Notes: generated by a model not told the origin, from the sequence alone. Positions 1 through 9,864 are shown, numbered from the stretch's first letter. The stretch is DNA of 30,109 bases from Methanocellales archaeon (GCA_013415795.1 JAAEEL010000006.1:1-30109), one strand, 5' to 3'. Translations and numbers: made by a program.

Positions 1-3000
1 CGAATGGTTCTGTGATGACCCTTAATGCGTCTATCACCAATGGAGAAGCAGGTGTCAAGAATGCCAGTGTTAATGTGTCTGCCATAAATTCAACGTTAAA
101 TGAGGTTGTTCTTGAGAGACAGGGGGATTACTGGATCAATACGACCATTATTGCTGACAGAGGTGAAACAGCAGAATTGCAAAATCTCACGATAACTACC
201 TATGACAATGTATCCAACGTTAACAACAGCGTGAACATGACCGTTGGAATATATCTAAAGCTGCCTGATTTGAATATGACTTCCGATTATCTCCAGATCA
301 CTTACTCAGAACCTGAAATACAGGATCGTTCAAACCTTACCATAAATGCAACCGTTCACAACACAGGAAACGATAATGCAACCGATGTAAATGTATCTCT
401 TTATATTGATGAGGAGTACGATCAATCAATAAATATACCGCTCATTAATCTTAGTGAGAACAGTACTGCAACCCTATACTGGATTGCTTCTCCTGGCCCT
501 CACAACATCACCATAATGGTGGATCCCCTTGACACCATAGAAGAACTTAACGAGACTAATAACAATGCTACAAACTCCACCATCGTAAAGAAACTCGTTG
601 TAATGGATATCATTTATCCCTTGAATGGGACCGATATCCCGAGGGGTGGCTATCATACGGATGGCTATAAGGAGGACGTCTACAATATTGTTGACGATAA
701 TCTTACCATAACCACACGGGTTTACAATTATTACAACTCTTCAGATTCGGTTCCGGAGAGTTTCGCTAACTGCTCGTTCTATTGGAATGGCAGTTTAATC
801 GGCTACAATGAGACGAACTCCACTGGATATTGCCATTTCAGCTATAACAAAACCCAATACAATTATGGATATTACAACATCACCGTGAACTTCACCATAA
901 ATGCATCCTATTCCGACAATTATACTACAAATGCCACCCTGAATGAAAGCACAAATGCGGTTAAATTATCTGTTTATGAAATAGCACTAACGAAGACCAA
1001 CACTAAGGTCGTGGATGGTGATGCGGTATATAGAGAGGGCGATGCAGCCATACTTGTTATCAATGTCACCAAGGACGGTGTGCTACATAACGTAACAGAA
1101 ATAATCGCATTTGCTAAAAAGCCACCAGACATAGCAGTTGTTATTAATTATTATGATGGATTTAATGGTATAGAACAAGTGGGTACCGGAAGATATTATG
1201 TCAGAACCATAGTTAATGAAAGCTTTAGTGCCCAGAGTATTAAGTGGACGGTATGGGTGCGTAACAATGGCGAAAATGTGTCTTCTTCTGGACACTCTGA
1301 AGTGAATATTACATCATCAAATGCCGATCTCAACATAAACGTTACAAACGAAAACGAAACGATAGAAGATACAAACATTTCTATTTACGATGCAAATCTG
1401 GAAAGGAGAATTATAAAAGAACTGATATTGCTGAACAAATCTACGCTTAAAAAGAACGGATTATCTAAAAAAGCTACTCTTGGTGATAACTACACCATAG
1501 AAATAAGCACGCCGACCAACGAGAGCCTAATTATCAGAGAATTGAATCTCTCTTCCACTCAACTTAACGTCTCTCCACAAATCATTACCAATTATACGGG
1601 AACAAAACCAACTGAAGTAAAAGAGATGAGTAACATCATAGCTGTCGACATATCTGACTTCAACAATGCTACGCTTATCTTCCCGAAGGGCATAAATGTG
1701 GATACCATTTGTAGGGCCGACGATTGGAACTTCACAACTGCTTCAGCAGATAACTGGATTTGCAATGATACGTCTGATTATGAAGGGTTTGGTTATAACG
1801 ATACCCACTTCTGGTTCACAGTAGACCATTTCACCGCATATGCCGGCGGACAAACCAAAAACAGCCTGATGGCGATCTGGGACGAAACAGATACGGGAGT
1901 GCCCTATGCCAACAAAACCAGATACGTCAATGAAAACGTCACTTTCTTCGCCAACTACACGTCATCAGAAGGATCCCTAATAAGCGATGGGAACTGCACC
2001 GTCTGGTTCAATGATACTGGTGAATGGTACACCATGGATTACAACGATACTTCTCATCTCTACGAATACATCAGGTCGTTCAGCACTGGCGGAATCTTTA
2101 ATTACACGGTTAATTGCAATCACAGCACCTACGACAACCTGAGTGCATCGGACAACGTAAACATAACTCCTGATACCACAGAACCGAATGTAACCTACCC
2201 AGTCGTAGAAGAAGCGGTAAACAACTGGGTGAAGAACAACACTCGAATAACATTCAAGGTGAACATCAACGATGCTCGATCAGTGGTTAGTAACGCCACG
2301 GTGAACGTTTCGTTGATAAACGTCACCGGCGGCATTATCAACCTTACAAACGTGCCTGGAACTGATTACTGGACCAATGATACGATAATAGCAGATATAT
2401 CCACCACGGAAACTAAGAATCTTACCATTACTAGCTACGATTCTTCAGGCAATTGCAACTCATCGGTTAACTTCACCCTTGGTGTTGATGGTACACTACC
2501 TACCAACGGCGTAAGTCCGACAAGGGAGGGAAGTAGCAAAACATGGATTAAGTGGACCTGGACGAATCCTTCTATTGACGTCCAGCCAAATGATTTCAGC
2601 CATACCATGATTTACATTAATGGAAACTGGGTAGCAAACGTGTCCAATACGACAAACTATTATAACGCCACTGGATTGAACCCAGGAAGCACATATGAAA
2701 TAAGCATTCGCACCGTTGATCTAGTTGGAAATATGAACGCATCATGGTCCAATGACACGGAAGTTACGATTGGACAGCAGCCCATAGGTGGTATTGCTGT
2801 AATTGTAATTCCGAAGATAAATGAAACCACCGCAGGAAACTCCACCAACTTCACCATAAGAGTTAGAAGCACTCAATCCTTCCAAGATGCCATTGAGCTG
2901 GATATAACGCTTTCAGATGTTCCTGATGGGGAACAAGCAAATCTATCATGGTTTAACTGGACTAGTGAATCATTCTTACTACCTGCTAACGAATATATAG

Positions 3001-3122
3001 ATAAGACCGTGCGTGTTGAGATACCTGATGGTACCAGCACTGGATATAAGGTATTCTGTGCCATTGCACGTGCATCGCTGGGTACTTCTAAAGACTTTGG
3101 CGCTGTTAATGTGACAGGATGA
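1..3122 (+). CDS. Large secreted/S-layer-like glycoprotein, 5'-truncated
   Basis: The reading frame is open from the left edge of the window, so the N-terminus and any signal peptide lie outside. The visible ~1040 residues are very rich in N-x-S/T sequons and beta-type sequence, typical of archaeal cell-surface proteins. A CARDB-like domain covers about nt 265-600 (conserved tail resembling ELNETNNNATN). A segment around nt 1811-1846 reads FWFTVDHFTAYA, a motif I associate with archaeal surface proteins. A fibronectin-III-like domain covers about nt 2505-2775. A ~70-residue module occurs twice, at about nt 45-255 and 2281-2490. The C-terminus has no transmembrane helix and no CTERM sorting motif, so attachment must be by another route. 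The next gene, 64 bp downstream, does have an anchor. The role (S-layer, adhesin or exoprotein) is inferred from composition only. Confidence 0.75.
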   Translation, partial: NGSVMTLNASITNGEAGVKNASVNVSAINSTLNEVVLERQGDYWINTTIIADRGETAELQNLTITTYDNVSNVNNSVNMTVGIYLKLPDLNMTSDYLQITYSEPEIQDRSNLTINATVHNTGNDNATDVNVSLYIDEEYDQSINIPLINLSENSTATLYWIASPGPHNITIMVDPLDTIEELNETNNNATNSTIVKKLVVMDIIYPLNGTDIPRGGYHTDGYKEDVYNIVDDNLTITTRVYNYYNSSDSVPESFANCSFYWNGSLIGYNETNSTGYCHFSYNKTQYNYGYYNITVNFTINASYSDNYTTNATLNESTNAVKLSVYEIALTKTNTKVVDGDAVYREGDAAILVINVTKDGVLHNVTEIIAFAKKPPDIAVVINYYDGFNGIEQVGTGRYYVRTIVNESFSAQSIKWTVWVRNNGENVSSSGHSEVNITSSNADLNINVTNENETIEDTNISIYDANLERRIIKELILLNKSTLKKNGLSKKATLGDNYTIEISTPTNESLIIRELNLSSTQLNVSPQIITNYTGTKPTEVKEMSNIIAVDISDFNNATLIFPKGINVDTICRADDWNFTTASADNWICNDTSDYEGFGYNDTHFWFTVDHFTAYAGGQTKNSLMAIWDETDTGVPYANKTRYVNENVTFFANYTSSEGSLISDGNCTVWFNDTGEWYTMDYNDTSHLYEYIRSFSTGGIFNYTVNCNHSTYDNLSASDNVNITPDTTEPNVTYPVVEEAVNNWVKNNTRITFKVNINDARSVVSNATVNVSLINVTGGIINLTNVPGTDYWTNDTIIADISTTETKNLTITSYDSSGNCNSSVNFTLGVDGTLPTNGVSPTREGSSKTWIKWTWTNPSIDVQPNDFSHTMIYINGNWVANVSNTTNYYNATGLNPGSTYEISIRTVDLVGNMNASWSNDTEVTIGQQPIGGIAVIVIPKINETTAGNSTNFTIRVRSTQSFQDAIELDITLSDVPDGEQANLSWFNWTSESFLLPANEYIDKTVRVEIPDGTSTGYKVFCAIARASLGTSKDFGAVNVTG

Positions 3123-3186
3123 TAAGATGAATCGGTATTGCCTAAACATTTATAATATAATGTATAATTAGTTGTTGGGAGTTTGG

Positions 3187-3759
3187 ATGAGGAGGGTCTT
3201 TATCGTAACTGCGTGTTTTTGTATTATAACACTGCTCAGTTTATCGCTTTTTATTCCAATGAATGTAAACGGGCAAATCCATAAAATGTCTCCTGGCATT
3301 TCACTATCTGCTTATATAATAGACTCTGAGGTAGGACAACATGACAATGAAGTAGAATACATCATCAATGCTATGTCTGAAGCAACCGTAACTGAGACTG
3401 TAACACTTAGCATAAATGAAAGCTCTCCTGATTACAATATAATAAGGGATTATTCTTTTTCCGATAGTAATTTCGATTTGGCTGCAGGTGCTACAAACAA
3501 CGTAACGCTCGCGCTTACGATAGAGTATGGGACTGGCGCTGGAGATAAAACTATCATAGTTGACTGCAATGCTTCTTACACAATCGGTTCAACTACATAT
3601 TATGACCTATCCTACACTTCTTTCTATGTTGAAGTGTCTTCAACTATTACTCCATATTCTGCGCCGATCGCATTGCCTGAATTCAATACGGTGGGTTTGA
3701 TCAGCTTAATTGGGATATTAAGTGTCGTTATTGCAACGGTTATGAAAAAGAGAGAATAG
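3187..3759 (+). CDS. PEF-CTERM-type anchored secreted protein
   Basis: This encodes 190 residues. The start is taken at ATG 3187 because GGGAG lies five bases upstream; a TTG at 3172 would put that motif inside the gene. Residues 6-28 form a hydrophobic signal peptide after RR. The middle is a beta-rich domain with sequons. The C-terminus carries LPEF (163-166), a hydrophobic helix (about 168-185) and a KKRE tail. That matches the PEF-CTERM tripartite sorting signal, known to be processed by archaeosortases in Methanosarcina-like archaea. A TATA-like stretch lies near 3148-3158. The protein is probably exported, cut after PEF and attached to a lipid, possibly beside the preceding surface glycoprotein. 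The core domain is not recognised. Confidence 0.7.
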   Translation: MRRVFIVTACFCIITLLSLSLFIPMNVNGQIHKMSPGISLSAYIIDSEVGQHDNEVEYIINAMSEATVTETVTLSINESSPDYNIIRDYSFSDSNFDLAAGATNNVTLALTIEYGTGAGDKTIIVDCNASYTIGSTTYYDLSYTSFYVEVSSTITPYSAPIALPEFNTVGLISLIGILSVVIATVMKKRE

Positions 3760-3961
3760 AGGGGTTAGCATTTCTTAAAAATTTCAAGTATGAGCATATA
3801 TTCAGTATTTTATAAGAATGGGTATCGCAACTAAAATATCAAGACATTATGAAAGGTCGTCTTTAATATATCACTTTAATTCAGATATAAACTCTATATT
3901 TTCCTTCTGATTCATCTATTTTTTAGATATATGAAATATTTGAAAAATATTAGAGATACTT
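3760..3961. other. AT-rich convergent intergenic spacer
   Basis: These 202 bp lie between the 3' ends of the PEF-CTERM gene and rps8e. They contain several T-runs suited to archaeal termination on either strand, but no convincing ORF, RNA gene or clean hairpin was found. Confidence 0.5.
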
Positions 3962-4339
3962 TTAATCTATCAGTACTGCGTTAACGATTCCGTCTTGTCC
4001 AGGGCGACTGTTGATCTTTGCATTACCCAACTCGGTCTTGATAACCGCACCTTTCATAAGTATATTTCGCCGAACATAGTGTTGATTAGCTGGATTTGCC
4101 TCTACTGTTTGGATCTTAAGAACTTTTGTCTTACCGGTCTTTGGATCTGTAACGTTGGCAACATCACACTGAAGTACGCGTATCTTGTTGTCGCCACCCA
4201 TGACATTCAATTTTATTCTCTTGGTTTCACCAATATGTGTTTCCACGCTATCGCGTCCAATTTCATGCTTTCTTTTGCTTCTTGACGATCTCAGTCGACC
4301 ACCAGTTTCCTTACGTCTGGATTTTCCTTGCCATTTCAT
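3962..4339 (-). CDS. rps8e: 30S ribosomal protein S8e
   Basis: This 125-residue basic protein is the archaeal/eukaryotic-type small-subunit protein S8e. It starts MKWQGKSRRKETGGR, the family's characteristic N-terminus, and continues through SSRSKRKHEIGRDSVET and an NPANQHYVRRN segment to a short C-terminal GQDGIVNAVLID. The length matches archaeal S8e (about 120-130 residues) and no element is missing. It is transcribed alone, divergently from the macrodomain gene, with about 70 bp between the start codons. The short space must hold both promoters. Confidence 0.96.
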   Translation of the reverse strand: MKWQGKSRRKETGGRLRSSRSKRKHEIGRDSVETHIGETKRIKLNVMGGDNKIRVLQCDVANVTDPKTGKTKVLKIQTVEANPANQHYVRRNILMKGAVIKTELGNAKINSRPGQDGIVNAVLID

Positions 4340-4409
4340 GATCCTTCTTATTTGAACGCAAGTATTTTAATGCATCTGTTATGAATGAGCATAAAAGATG
4401 GGGGTTTGG

Positions 4410-4964
4410 ATGGAAAAGAAAGTTAAAAAGACAATTATCAGGCTGCATAGAGGAGACATAACGGAAATGTGTGTGGATGCAATAGTTAATGCCGCTAACA
4501 AAAAACTACAGCATGGTGGTGGAGTTGCTAGAGCAATAGTGAAGGTCGGTGGATATATAATACAAGAGGAAAGCAACAAAATCGGTGAAATAGGAGTAGG
4601 AGAGGCTGTTATAACCACTGCTGGTAAGCTAAAGGCAAAGTACGTCATTCATGCCGTAGGACCGCAGATGGGCGAGGGTCACGAGGATGACAAACTAAAG
4701 AATGCAACATTAAACAGCCTTAGGCTGGCAGATAAGTATAATTTAAGAAGTATAGCATTCCCTGCCATAAGTACGGGAGTGTTTTGCTATCCCAAGGATA
4801 GGTGCGCAAATATTATGATTAAGACCGCAATCGATTATGCCAAGACGGACACGGAGATTAAAACCATCGTTTTCACACTCATTAACGAGCACACTTATAG
4901 TATATTTCAGAAAGAGTTGAATAGCTACTATGCACTAACTATTTTATCCCGCGATAACAATTGA
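4410..4964 (+). CDS. Macrodomain (ADP-ribose binding) protein
   Basis: The protein has 184 residues from ATG 4410, chosen because GGGGG sits five bases upstream; an in-frame ATG at 4398 would overlap that motif. It is a stand-alone macrodomain of the YmdB/TTHA0132 type: RGDIT (14-18), DAIVNAAN (23-30) and GGGVARAI (36-43) form the ADP-ribose phosphate and ribose loops. AISTGVFCYP is the second conserved loop. Proteins of this family hydrolyse O-acetyl-ADP-ribose or ADP-ribosyl adducts; the substrate cannot be told from sequence. It probably forms a two-gene operon with the DUF2240 gene, only 11 bp downstream. Confidence 0.9.
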   Translation: MEKKVKKTIIRLHRGDITEMCVDAIVNAANKKLQHGGGVARAIVKVGGYIIQEESNKIGEIGVGEAVITTAGKLKAKYVIHAVGPQMGEGHEDDKLKNATLNSLRLADKYNLRSIAFPAISTGVFCYPKDRCANIMIKTAIDYAKTDTEIKTIVFTLINEHTYSIFQKELNSYYALTILSRDNN

Positions 4965-4975
4965 ATGTGATATAA

Positions 4976-5437
4976 ATGACAGATATGATGCAAACTGTTG
5001 CCATGCCCTTCAGGAAGAGGGGTAAAAACGTTCTCACAACCTCTGAATTCATATTTGCCCTTTCCCTCGATCTTGGTTGGTTCTCGCCGGAACAGGCAAA
5101 AGAATTCCTAAATAAAGCAAAGAAGGATGGATTGGTATCCATAAAAGATGATGAGATAAAAACTAATTTTGACTTCAAAATAATCGAGATTCCACTGGGC
5201 TTCAAACCAGACCTAAAAAAAGAGCAGTCGGTCTTTGAGCGAATCATAGATAGGATTGTTATGGGTGGATTGAGTAGAAAAAAGGCAATAGCGTTGGTGA
5301 ACGAAAAACAAGAACGAATGTTGAACCTGATTGAGATAGAAGTCTCTGCTTTATTAGTAGCGAAGGAAAGAGATGTTGACGTTGAAGATCTGATAGATGA
5401 AAAATATCAATCATTTATTAATCAAAAACAGAAATGA
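4976..5437 (+). CDS. DUF2240 family archaeal protein
   Basis: This 153-residue soluble, helical and charged protein resembles the archaea-restricted DUF2240 family. The N-terminal part (about 10-55) looks winged-helix-like, with PFRKRGKNVLTTSEFIFALS followed by a segment around GWFSPEQAKEFLNKAKKDGL. The C-terminal half is helical and contains GGLSRKKAIALVNEKQ. Translation probably starts at ATG 4976 behind a weak GTGAT; ATGs at 4985 and 4988 are alternatives. It is 11 bp behind the macrodomain gene and is probably co-transcribed with it. The function is unknown; a nucleic-acid-linked role is only suggested by the fold-like pattern. Confidence 0.7.
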   Translation: MTDMMQTVAMPFRKRGKNVLTTSEFIFALSLDLGWFSPEQAKEFLNKAKKDGLVSIKDDEIKTNFDFKIIEIPLGFKPDLKKEQSVFERIIDRIVMGGLSRKKAIALVNEKQERMLNLIEIEVSALLVAKERDVDVEDLIDEKYQSFINQKQK

Positions 5438-5560
5438 GATACCATTATTGACCAAAATATTCTAAAATGATATCTGTGCACATGCTTTTCACGGCGAACG
5501 GATCGAATGTTATACAATGAAGCATAAGTTCAACTTTTCGATAAATGTCTGAAAACCTAA

Positions 5561-6526
5561 CTAGTCCTTAGGACCTGCCAAAACGAAATGAGCTATCAAT
5601 GCCTCCAGTTGTATACGCTCGTTGGCACCTTCTGTAAGTCGAAAATCTATATCTCCTATCTTGTCGATTAACTGAACCCTCGACATCTCTGAGATGCCAC
5701 AAAAGTCCATTATGGCCCTATGTATCTGGCTGATCACGTCCTCCCCTGATAGACCTTGCTCTATAAGCAGTAAATCCAGTTTATCCCTTGCACCCATAAA
5801 ATCGCCTTTCATAGCTAGTTCGATCAACTCGTTTATCTCTCTCGGGCGTGCCATGGCAGCTATCCTATATATCGTCTCAGCATCTATTTTATTGCCCAAC
5901 GCGGCTGCTGATTGCAAGGTATTTATGGCCTTGCGCATATCTCCCTTGGCCACATACCCAATCGCATCCAGCCCGTCCTCTGTGACGTTTAGTTTTTCTT
6001 CACTTGCAATATGCTTGATCCGCTTTCCAATAGATACATTGGATATGGGTCTGAATCTATAGACTGCACATCTGGATTGGATGGGTTCGATTATTTTCGA
6101 TGAGTAGTTGCATGAGAGGATAAAACGACAGGTAGAAGAGAATCTCTCCATGGTTCTTCTCAGTGCATTCTGTGCATCGGGCGTTAGAGCATCCGCTTCG
6201 TCGAGGAAAATAATCTTGAAACTTGCATCTCCCAAAGGTGCCGTTCTTGAGAAGTTCTTGATCTGGTTTCTAACGACACTTATACCCCTTTCATCAGAGG
6301 CGTTCAGCTCGGTAAAATTGTTGGTCCAAGTCTCTCCAAAAAGTTCCTTTGCAATAGCAATTGCAGAAGTGGTTTTCCCAACGCCTGCTGGACCAGAAAA
6401 AAGGAGATGTGGTAGATTTTCTGATTTCACATAAGATTTGAGGCGTTCGGTAATGTCATCTTGACCTACTACGTCATCCAAACTATTGGGCCGATATCTC
6501 TCAGCCCAAATCTCTTCTTTGATCAT
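5561..6526 (-). CDS. rfcS: Replication factor C small subunit (clamp loader)
   Basis: This 321-residue AAA+ ATPase is the small subunit of the archaeal clamp loader, which opens and loads the PCNA ring at primer-template junctions. It starts IWAERYRPNSLDDVVGQ, the family N-terminus. Walker A is GPAGVGKT (45-52), Walker B/DEAD is IIFLDEAD (105-112), sensor 1 is near ILSCNYSSK, and the arginine-finger motif SRC is at 151-153. The C-terminal third is the helical collar domain. Length is normal (about 320). It is transcribed divergently from ileS with 46 bp between the start codons. No intein is present, although some archaeal rfcS genes carry one. Confidence 0.97.
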   Translation of the reverse strand: MIKEEIWAERYRPNSLDDVVGQDDITERLKSYVKSENLPHLLFSGPAGVGKTTSAIAIAKELFGETWTNNFTELNASDERGISVVRNQIKNFSRTAPLGDASFKIIFLDEADALTPDAQNALRRTMERFSSTCRFILSCNYSSKIIEPIQSRCAVYRFRPISNVSIGKRIKHIASEEKLNVTEDGLDAIGYVAKGDMRKAINTLQSAAALGNKIDAETIYRIAAMARPREINELIELAMKGDFMGARDKLDLLLIEQGLSGEDVISQIHRAIMDFCGISEMSRVQLIDKIGDIDFRLTEGANERIQLEALIAHFVLAGPKD

Positions 6527-6572
6527 CCTTTTAGAAATACGTTTAAGACATATTAATTCTTCTTGTCGTTAT

Positions 6573-9500
6573 ATGATCTGGGAAGTAAAGAGTCATTACG
6601 ACTCCCAAGAAGTGGAAAAAAAAGTAATGGATTTTTGGAAGAGTATAGATGCATATGATCTAACTCGAAATCACAGATCAAAAGGAGAATTATTCTATTT
6701 TTTGGATGGGCCACCCTATACCACAGGAAGAATACATCTTGGCACAGCTTGGAATAAAATCATCAAGGATGTAATGCTCAGATACAAGTCGATGAAGGGT
6801 TTTAATGTATTTGATAAAGCAGGATGGGACATGCATGGACTTCCAATAGAAGTCAAAGTTGAAGGAAGTCTGGGATTCAGAACCAAAAAAGAAATAGAAG
6901 AATATGGCATCGATAGATTCATCGCTGAGTGTAAGCGTTTCGCCCTCGATTCAAAGGATCAAATGACCTCACAATTCAAACGCCTGGGTGCTTGGCTTGA
7001 TTGGGCAGACCCATATATGACCATCACCGATGAATATATGGAAGCTGAGTGGTGGACGTTAAAGCGTGCATATGAAAGGGGTTTGCTGGAACGGGGTAAG
7101 AGGGTTGTCAACTGGTGCCCCAGATGCGAGACGGCCTTAGCAGATTCTGAAGTAGAATATTGGGATGAACGACACCCTTCCATCTATGTCAAGTTTCCTC
7201 TTGTAGAGGAGAATGCATCCATCGTGATATGGACGACGACCCCTTGGACAATTCCATCCAATCAGGCGATAGCAGTCCACCCCGAATTTGAGTATTCCAA
7301 AATAAGATGTAAAAATGAAACGTTGATAATGGCTTCTGAGTTAGTAGAACACGTCTTGAAAAAAGGAGATTATGAAGAGTGTAAGATTTTAGATACCATG
7401 CAGGGTATAGACCTCGTTGGCACAAAGTATGAACACGCGCTGGATGATATAGTACCCTATCAAAAAAAATTGGATCATTGCGTATATGCGGCAGATTTCG
7501 TGAACCTCGATATATCCAATGAAGCTGAGAACACAGGATGTGTACACATCGCCCCGGGGCACGGTCTTGACGATTTTTTGCTGGGCACAGAACACCTTCT
7601 TCCAATCTTCTGTCCGGTGGGACCTGACGGACTTTTCACATCAGATGCTGGTATCTACGCCAACAAGTATGTTTTTGATGCAAATCAACATGTCATCAAA
7701 GATCTTAAAGAAAGGGGTGCTCTTCTCGCTAAAGGAGAGATGATCCACCGATACGGTCATTGTTGGCGATGCGAAACCCCCATCATATACTTGGCGACTG
7801 AACAATGGTTCATCAAGGTATCAGAGCTGAGAGAGCAGATGATAGAGGAGATTTCTCGCATAGGATGGTATCCAGAATGGGCTGGATCTGCTAGATTCAT
7901 GGACTGGATTTCGTCTGCGAGAGATTGGTGCATCTCACGTCAGAGGTACTGGGGCACTCCCTTGCCTATCTGGATGTGCGAATGTGGTTCCATCGAGGTT
8001 ATAGGCACCAGAAAAGAGCTCAAGGAGAGGACTAAGGTCCCTTTGTTAGATCTTCACAGACCACACATAGACACAATCAAGCTGAGATGCACGTGTGGAA
8101 ATACTATGCATCGCGTGAAGGATGTATTTGATGTATGGTTTGATTCCGCTGTAGCATCATGGGCCACGCTGGATTTTCCCCAAGACATTGAGAAATTCAA
8201 AAAATGGTGGCCTGCTGATTTTATCACAGAGGGGCATGACCAGACGAGAGGTTGGTTTTACTCGCAACTCGGCTCAAGCATGGTTGCATTCGAAAAGGCA
8301 CCTTACAAGAGCGTGTTGATGCATGGCTTCACGCTGGATGATGAGGGTAGAAAGATGTCAAAAAGCCTAGGAAATGTTGTGGCGCCCGAAGATGTCATAA
8401 AAAAATATGGAGCCGATGCGCTCCGTTTCTATGTTTTATCGGCGAATGCACCATGGGAAGATCTTCGCTTCAACTGGGAAGAAGTGCAGAACGTACACAG
8501 AATGCTAAATATTCTGTGGAACGTCTATCGTTTCCCACTGCCTTATATGAGGCTTGATAATTTTGATCCATATGCCGTGTCATTTGAGTCTATAAAAGAC
8601 CATCTACGGCCAGAAGACAGATGGATTTTATCTAAAACGAATTCTTTGATCAAAAGCGTCGATAAGACAATGAAAAACTATGAGTTACACCGGTCATCTC
8701 GTCTCTTACAAAAATTCATCCTTGAGGATTTGTCGCGATGGTACATCCAATTAATTCGCCCAAGGACGTGGACCGAAGCAGATAACCCAGATAAGCTGGC
8801 CGCATATTGGGTCGTCTATGAAGTTCTCTCACAAATCACCAAACTGATTGCCCCCTTCGCGCCTTTCATCACTGAGGAAATATATCAGAACTTGATGCTT
8901 GGAATGGATTCCAAATCAATGCCAACGATTCACATGTGCGATTGGCCTTCTCCAAACGAAGAACTGATATATGTTGAACTCGAGGCAAACATGGATATCG
9001 CTAGGGATATCGTTGAGTCCTCCCATAGAGCACGGCAGAAAGCGATGCGCAAGCTACGGTGGCCAGTCAAGCATATCATAATCTCTCCCTTCGATAAGAA
9101 TGTTGCAGATTCCGTAAAACATCTAAAAAAAGTTATCATGGAACAGTCGAACACAAAAAAGATGACCCTGCTCAACGTTGATGAGAGGTTCAATGAGATT
9201 CCACTAGAGGTTATTCCTGACTTGAGCGTTATCGGACCAAAATTTAAGGCCAACGCCGAAGAGATAATAGCTGCGCTGAAAAAAGTCGATGGTATAAGTT
9301 TAAAGAAAGAAATAGAAAAAGGATATAAACTTAAGTTATCTGACAAAGTCTTCAAAATAACCAAAGACATGATTCATTTTGAGGAGAGGTTTCCAGAGCA
9401 CATCTCTGCTGCAGATTTTTCTTTAGGTAAAGTGTATGTGGACATATCGCTTACGGATGATATTAGGGCAGAAGGATATGCCAGAGATATCGTTCGCAGG

Positions 9501-9731
9501 ATACAGAACATGAGAAAAGAACTTGATCTCGCTGTAGAGGATAAAATCGATGTATTTGTGCAAGTTGAGGACGGTGCTTTGGCAGACCTAATAGGTTCGT
9601 GGAGAAATTTCATATCAGATGAGGTCAGGGCGAAGAAACTCGAGCTTGGCGCGAATATAAAGGTTAGGGGGGATCTGATTAGGCAGTGGAAGATCGATAA
9701 CGTTGATATGATGTTCGGTATCATCAGATAA
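6573..9731 (+). CDS. ileS: Isoleucyl-tRNA synthetase
   Basis: This class Ia synthetase of 1052 residues charges tRNA-Ile. The start is set at ATG 6573 (MIWEVKSHYD). An in-frame ATG at 6486 would add 29 residues that overlap rfcS on the other strand and do not resemble the family. The HIGH motif is HLGT (55-58), in GPPYTTGRIHLGTAWNK. The CP1 editing domain is indicated by WTTTPWTIPSNQAIAV. KMSKS is present at 594-598 in KMSKSLGNVV. Cysteine pairs (CPRC, CWRC, CECG, CTCG) are likely zinc sites. A C-terminal anticodon-binding region follows. The length and order are those of the archaeal/eukaryotic-type IleRS. It is monocistronic and diverges from rfcS. Confidence 0.97.
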   Translation: MIWEVKSHYDSQEVEKKVMDFWKSIDAYDLTRNHRSKGELFYFLDGPPYTTGRIHLGTAWNKIIKDVMLRYKSMKGFNVFDKAGWDMHGLPIEVKVEGSLGFRTKKEIEEYGIDRFIAECKRFALDSKDQMTSQFKRLGAWLDWADPYMTITDEYMEAEWWTLKRAYERGLLERGKRVVNWCPRCETALADSEVEYWDERHPSIYVKFPLVEENASIVIWTTTPWTIPSNQAIAVHPEFEYSKIRCKNETLIMASELVEHVLKKGDYEECKILDTMQGIDLVGTKYEHALDDIVPYQKKLDHCVYAADFVNLDISNEAENTGCVHIAPGHGLDDFLLGTEHLLPIFCPVGPDGLFTSDAGIYANKYVFDANQHVIKDLKERGALLAKGEMIHRYGHCWRCETPIIYLATEQWFIKVSELREQMIEEISRIGWYPEWAGSARFMDWISSARDWCISRQRYWGTPLPIWMCECGSIEVIGTRKELKERTKVPLLDLHRPHIDTIKLRCTCGNTMHRVKDVFDVWFDSAVASWATLDFPQDIEKFKKWWPADFITEGHDQTRGWFYSQLGSSMVAFEKAPYKSVLMHGFTLDDEGRKMSKSLGNVVAPEDVIKKYGADALRFYVLSANAPWEDLRFNWEEVQNVHRMLNILWNVYRFPLPYMRLDNFDPYAVSFESIKDHLRPEDRWILSKTNSLIKSVDKTMKNYELHRSSRLLQKFILEDLSRWYIQLIRPRTWTEADNPDKLAAYWVVYEVLSQITKLIAPFAPFITEEIYQNLMLGMDSKSMPTIHMCDWPSPNEELIYVELEANMDIARDIVESSHRARQKAMRKLRWPVKHIIISPFDKNVADSVKHLKKVIMEQSNTKKMTLLNVDERFNEIPLEVIPDLSVIGPKFKANAEEIIAALKKVDGISLKKEIEKGYKLKLSDKVFKITKDMIHFEERFPEHISAADFSLGKVYVDISLTDDIRAEGYARDIVRRIQNMRKELDLAVEDKIDVFVQVEDGALADLIGSWRNFISDEVRAKKLELGANIKVRGDLIRQWKIDNVDMMFGIIR

Positions 9732-9811
9732 GGTAAATATCAGGATAACATCGAGAAGGACATAGAAAGATGTGATTTTAATGAATTTTCTAATGTCCTA
9801 TCCCTAGTTTC

Positions 9812-9820
9812 TTTTATATA
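9812..9820 (+). promoter_or_regulatory. Orphan TATA-box-like element
   Basis: TTTTATATA lies in the spacer after ileS, 45 bp upstream of a 28-codon ORF. It is a good match to the archaeal TATA consensus but has no annotated gene behind it on the plus strand. Confidence 0.3.
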
Positions 9821-9864
9821 AAGCCAATTCTCTCTCAAAACAAAACTTTTAGCAATACAATAAG

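Noticed and set aside
5561..6526. Intein in rfcS
   Set aside because: The Walker A and B regions are continuous and the length is normal, so no intein is present.
6486..6572. N-terminal extension of IleRS
   Set aside because: It overlaps rfcS on the opposite strand, and MIWEVKSHYD at 6573 is the natural family start.
7189..7605. 138-codon minus-strand ORF inside ileS
   Set aside because: It lies entirely within a highly conserved synthetase gene and has no family resemblance or start signals.
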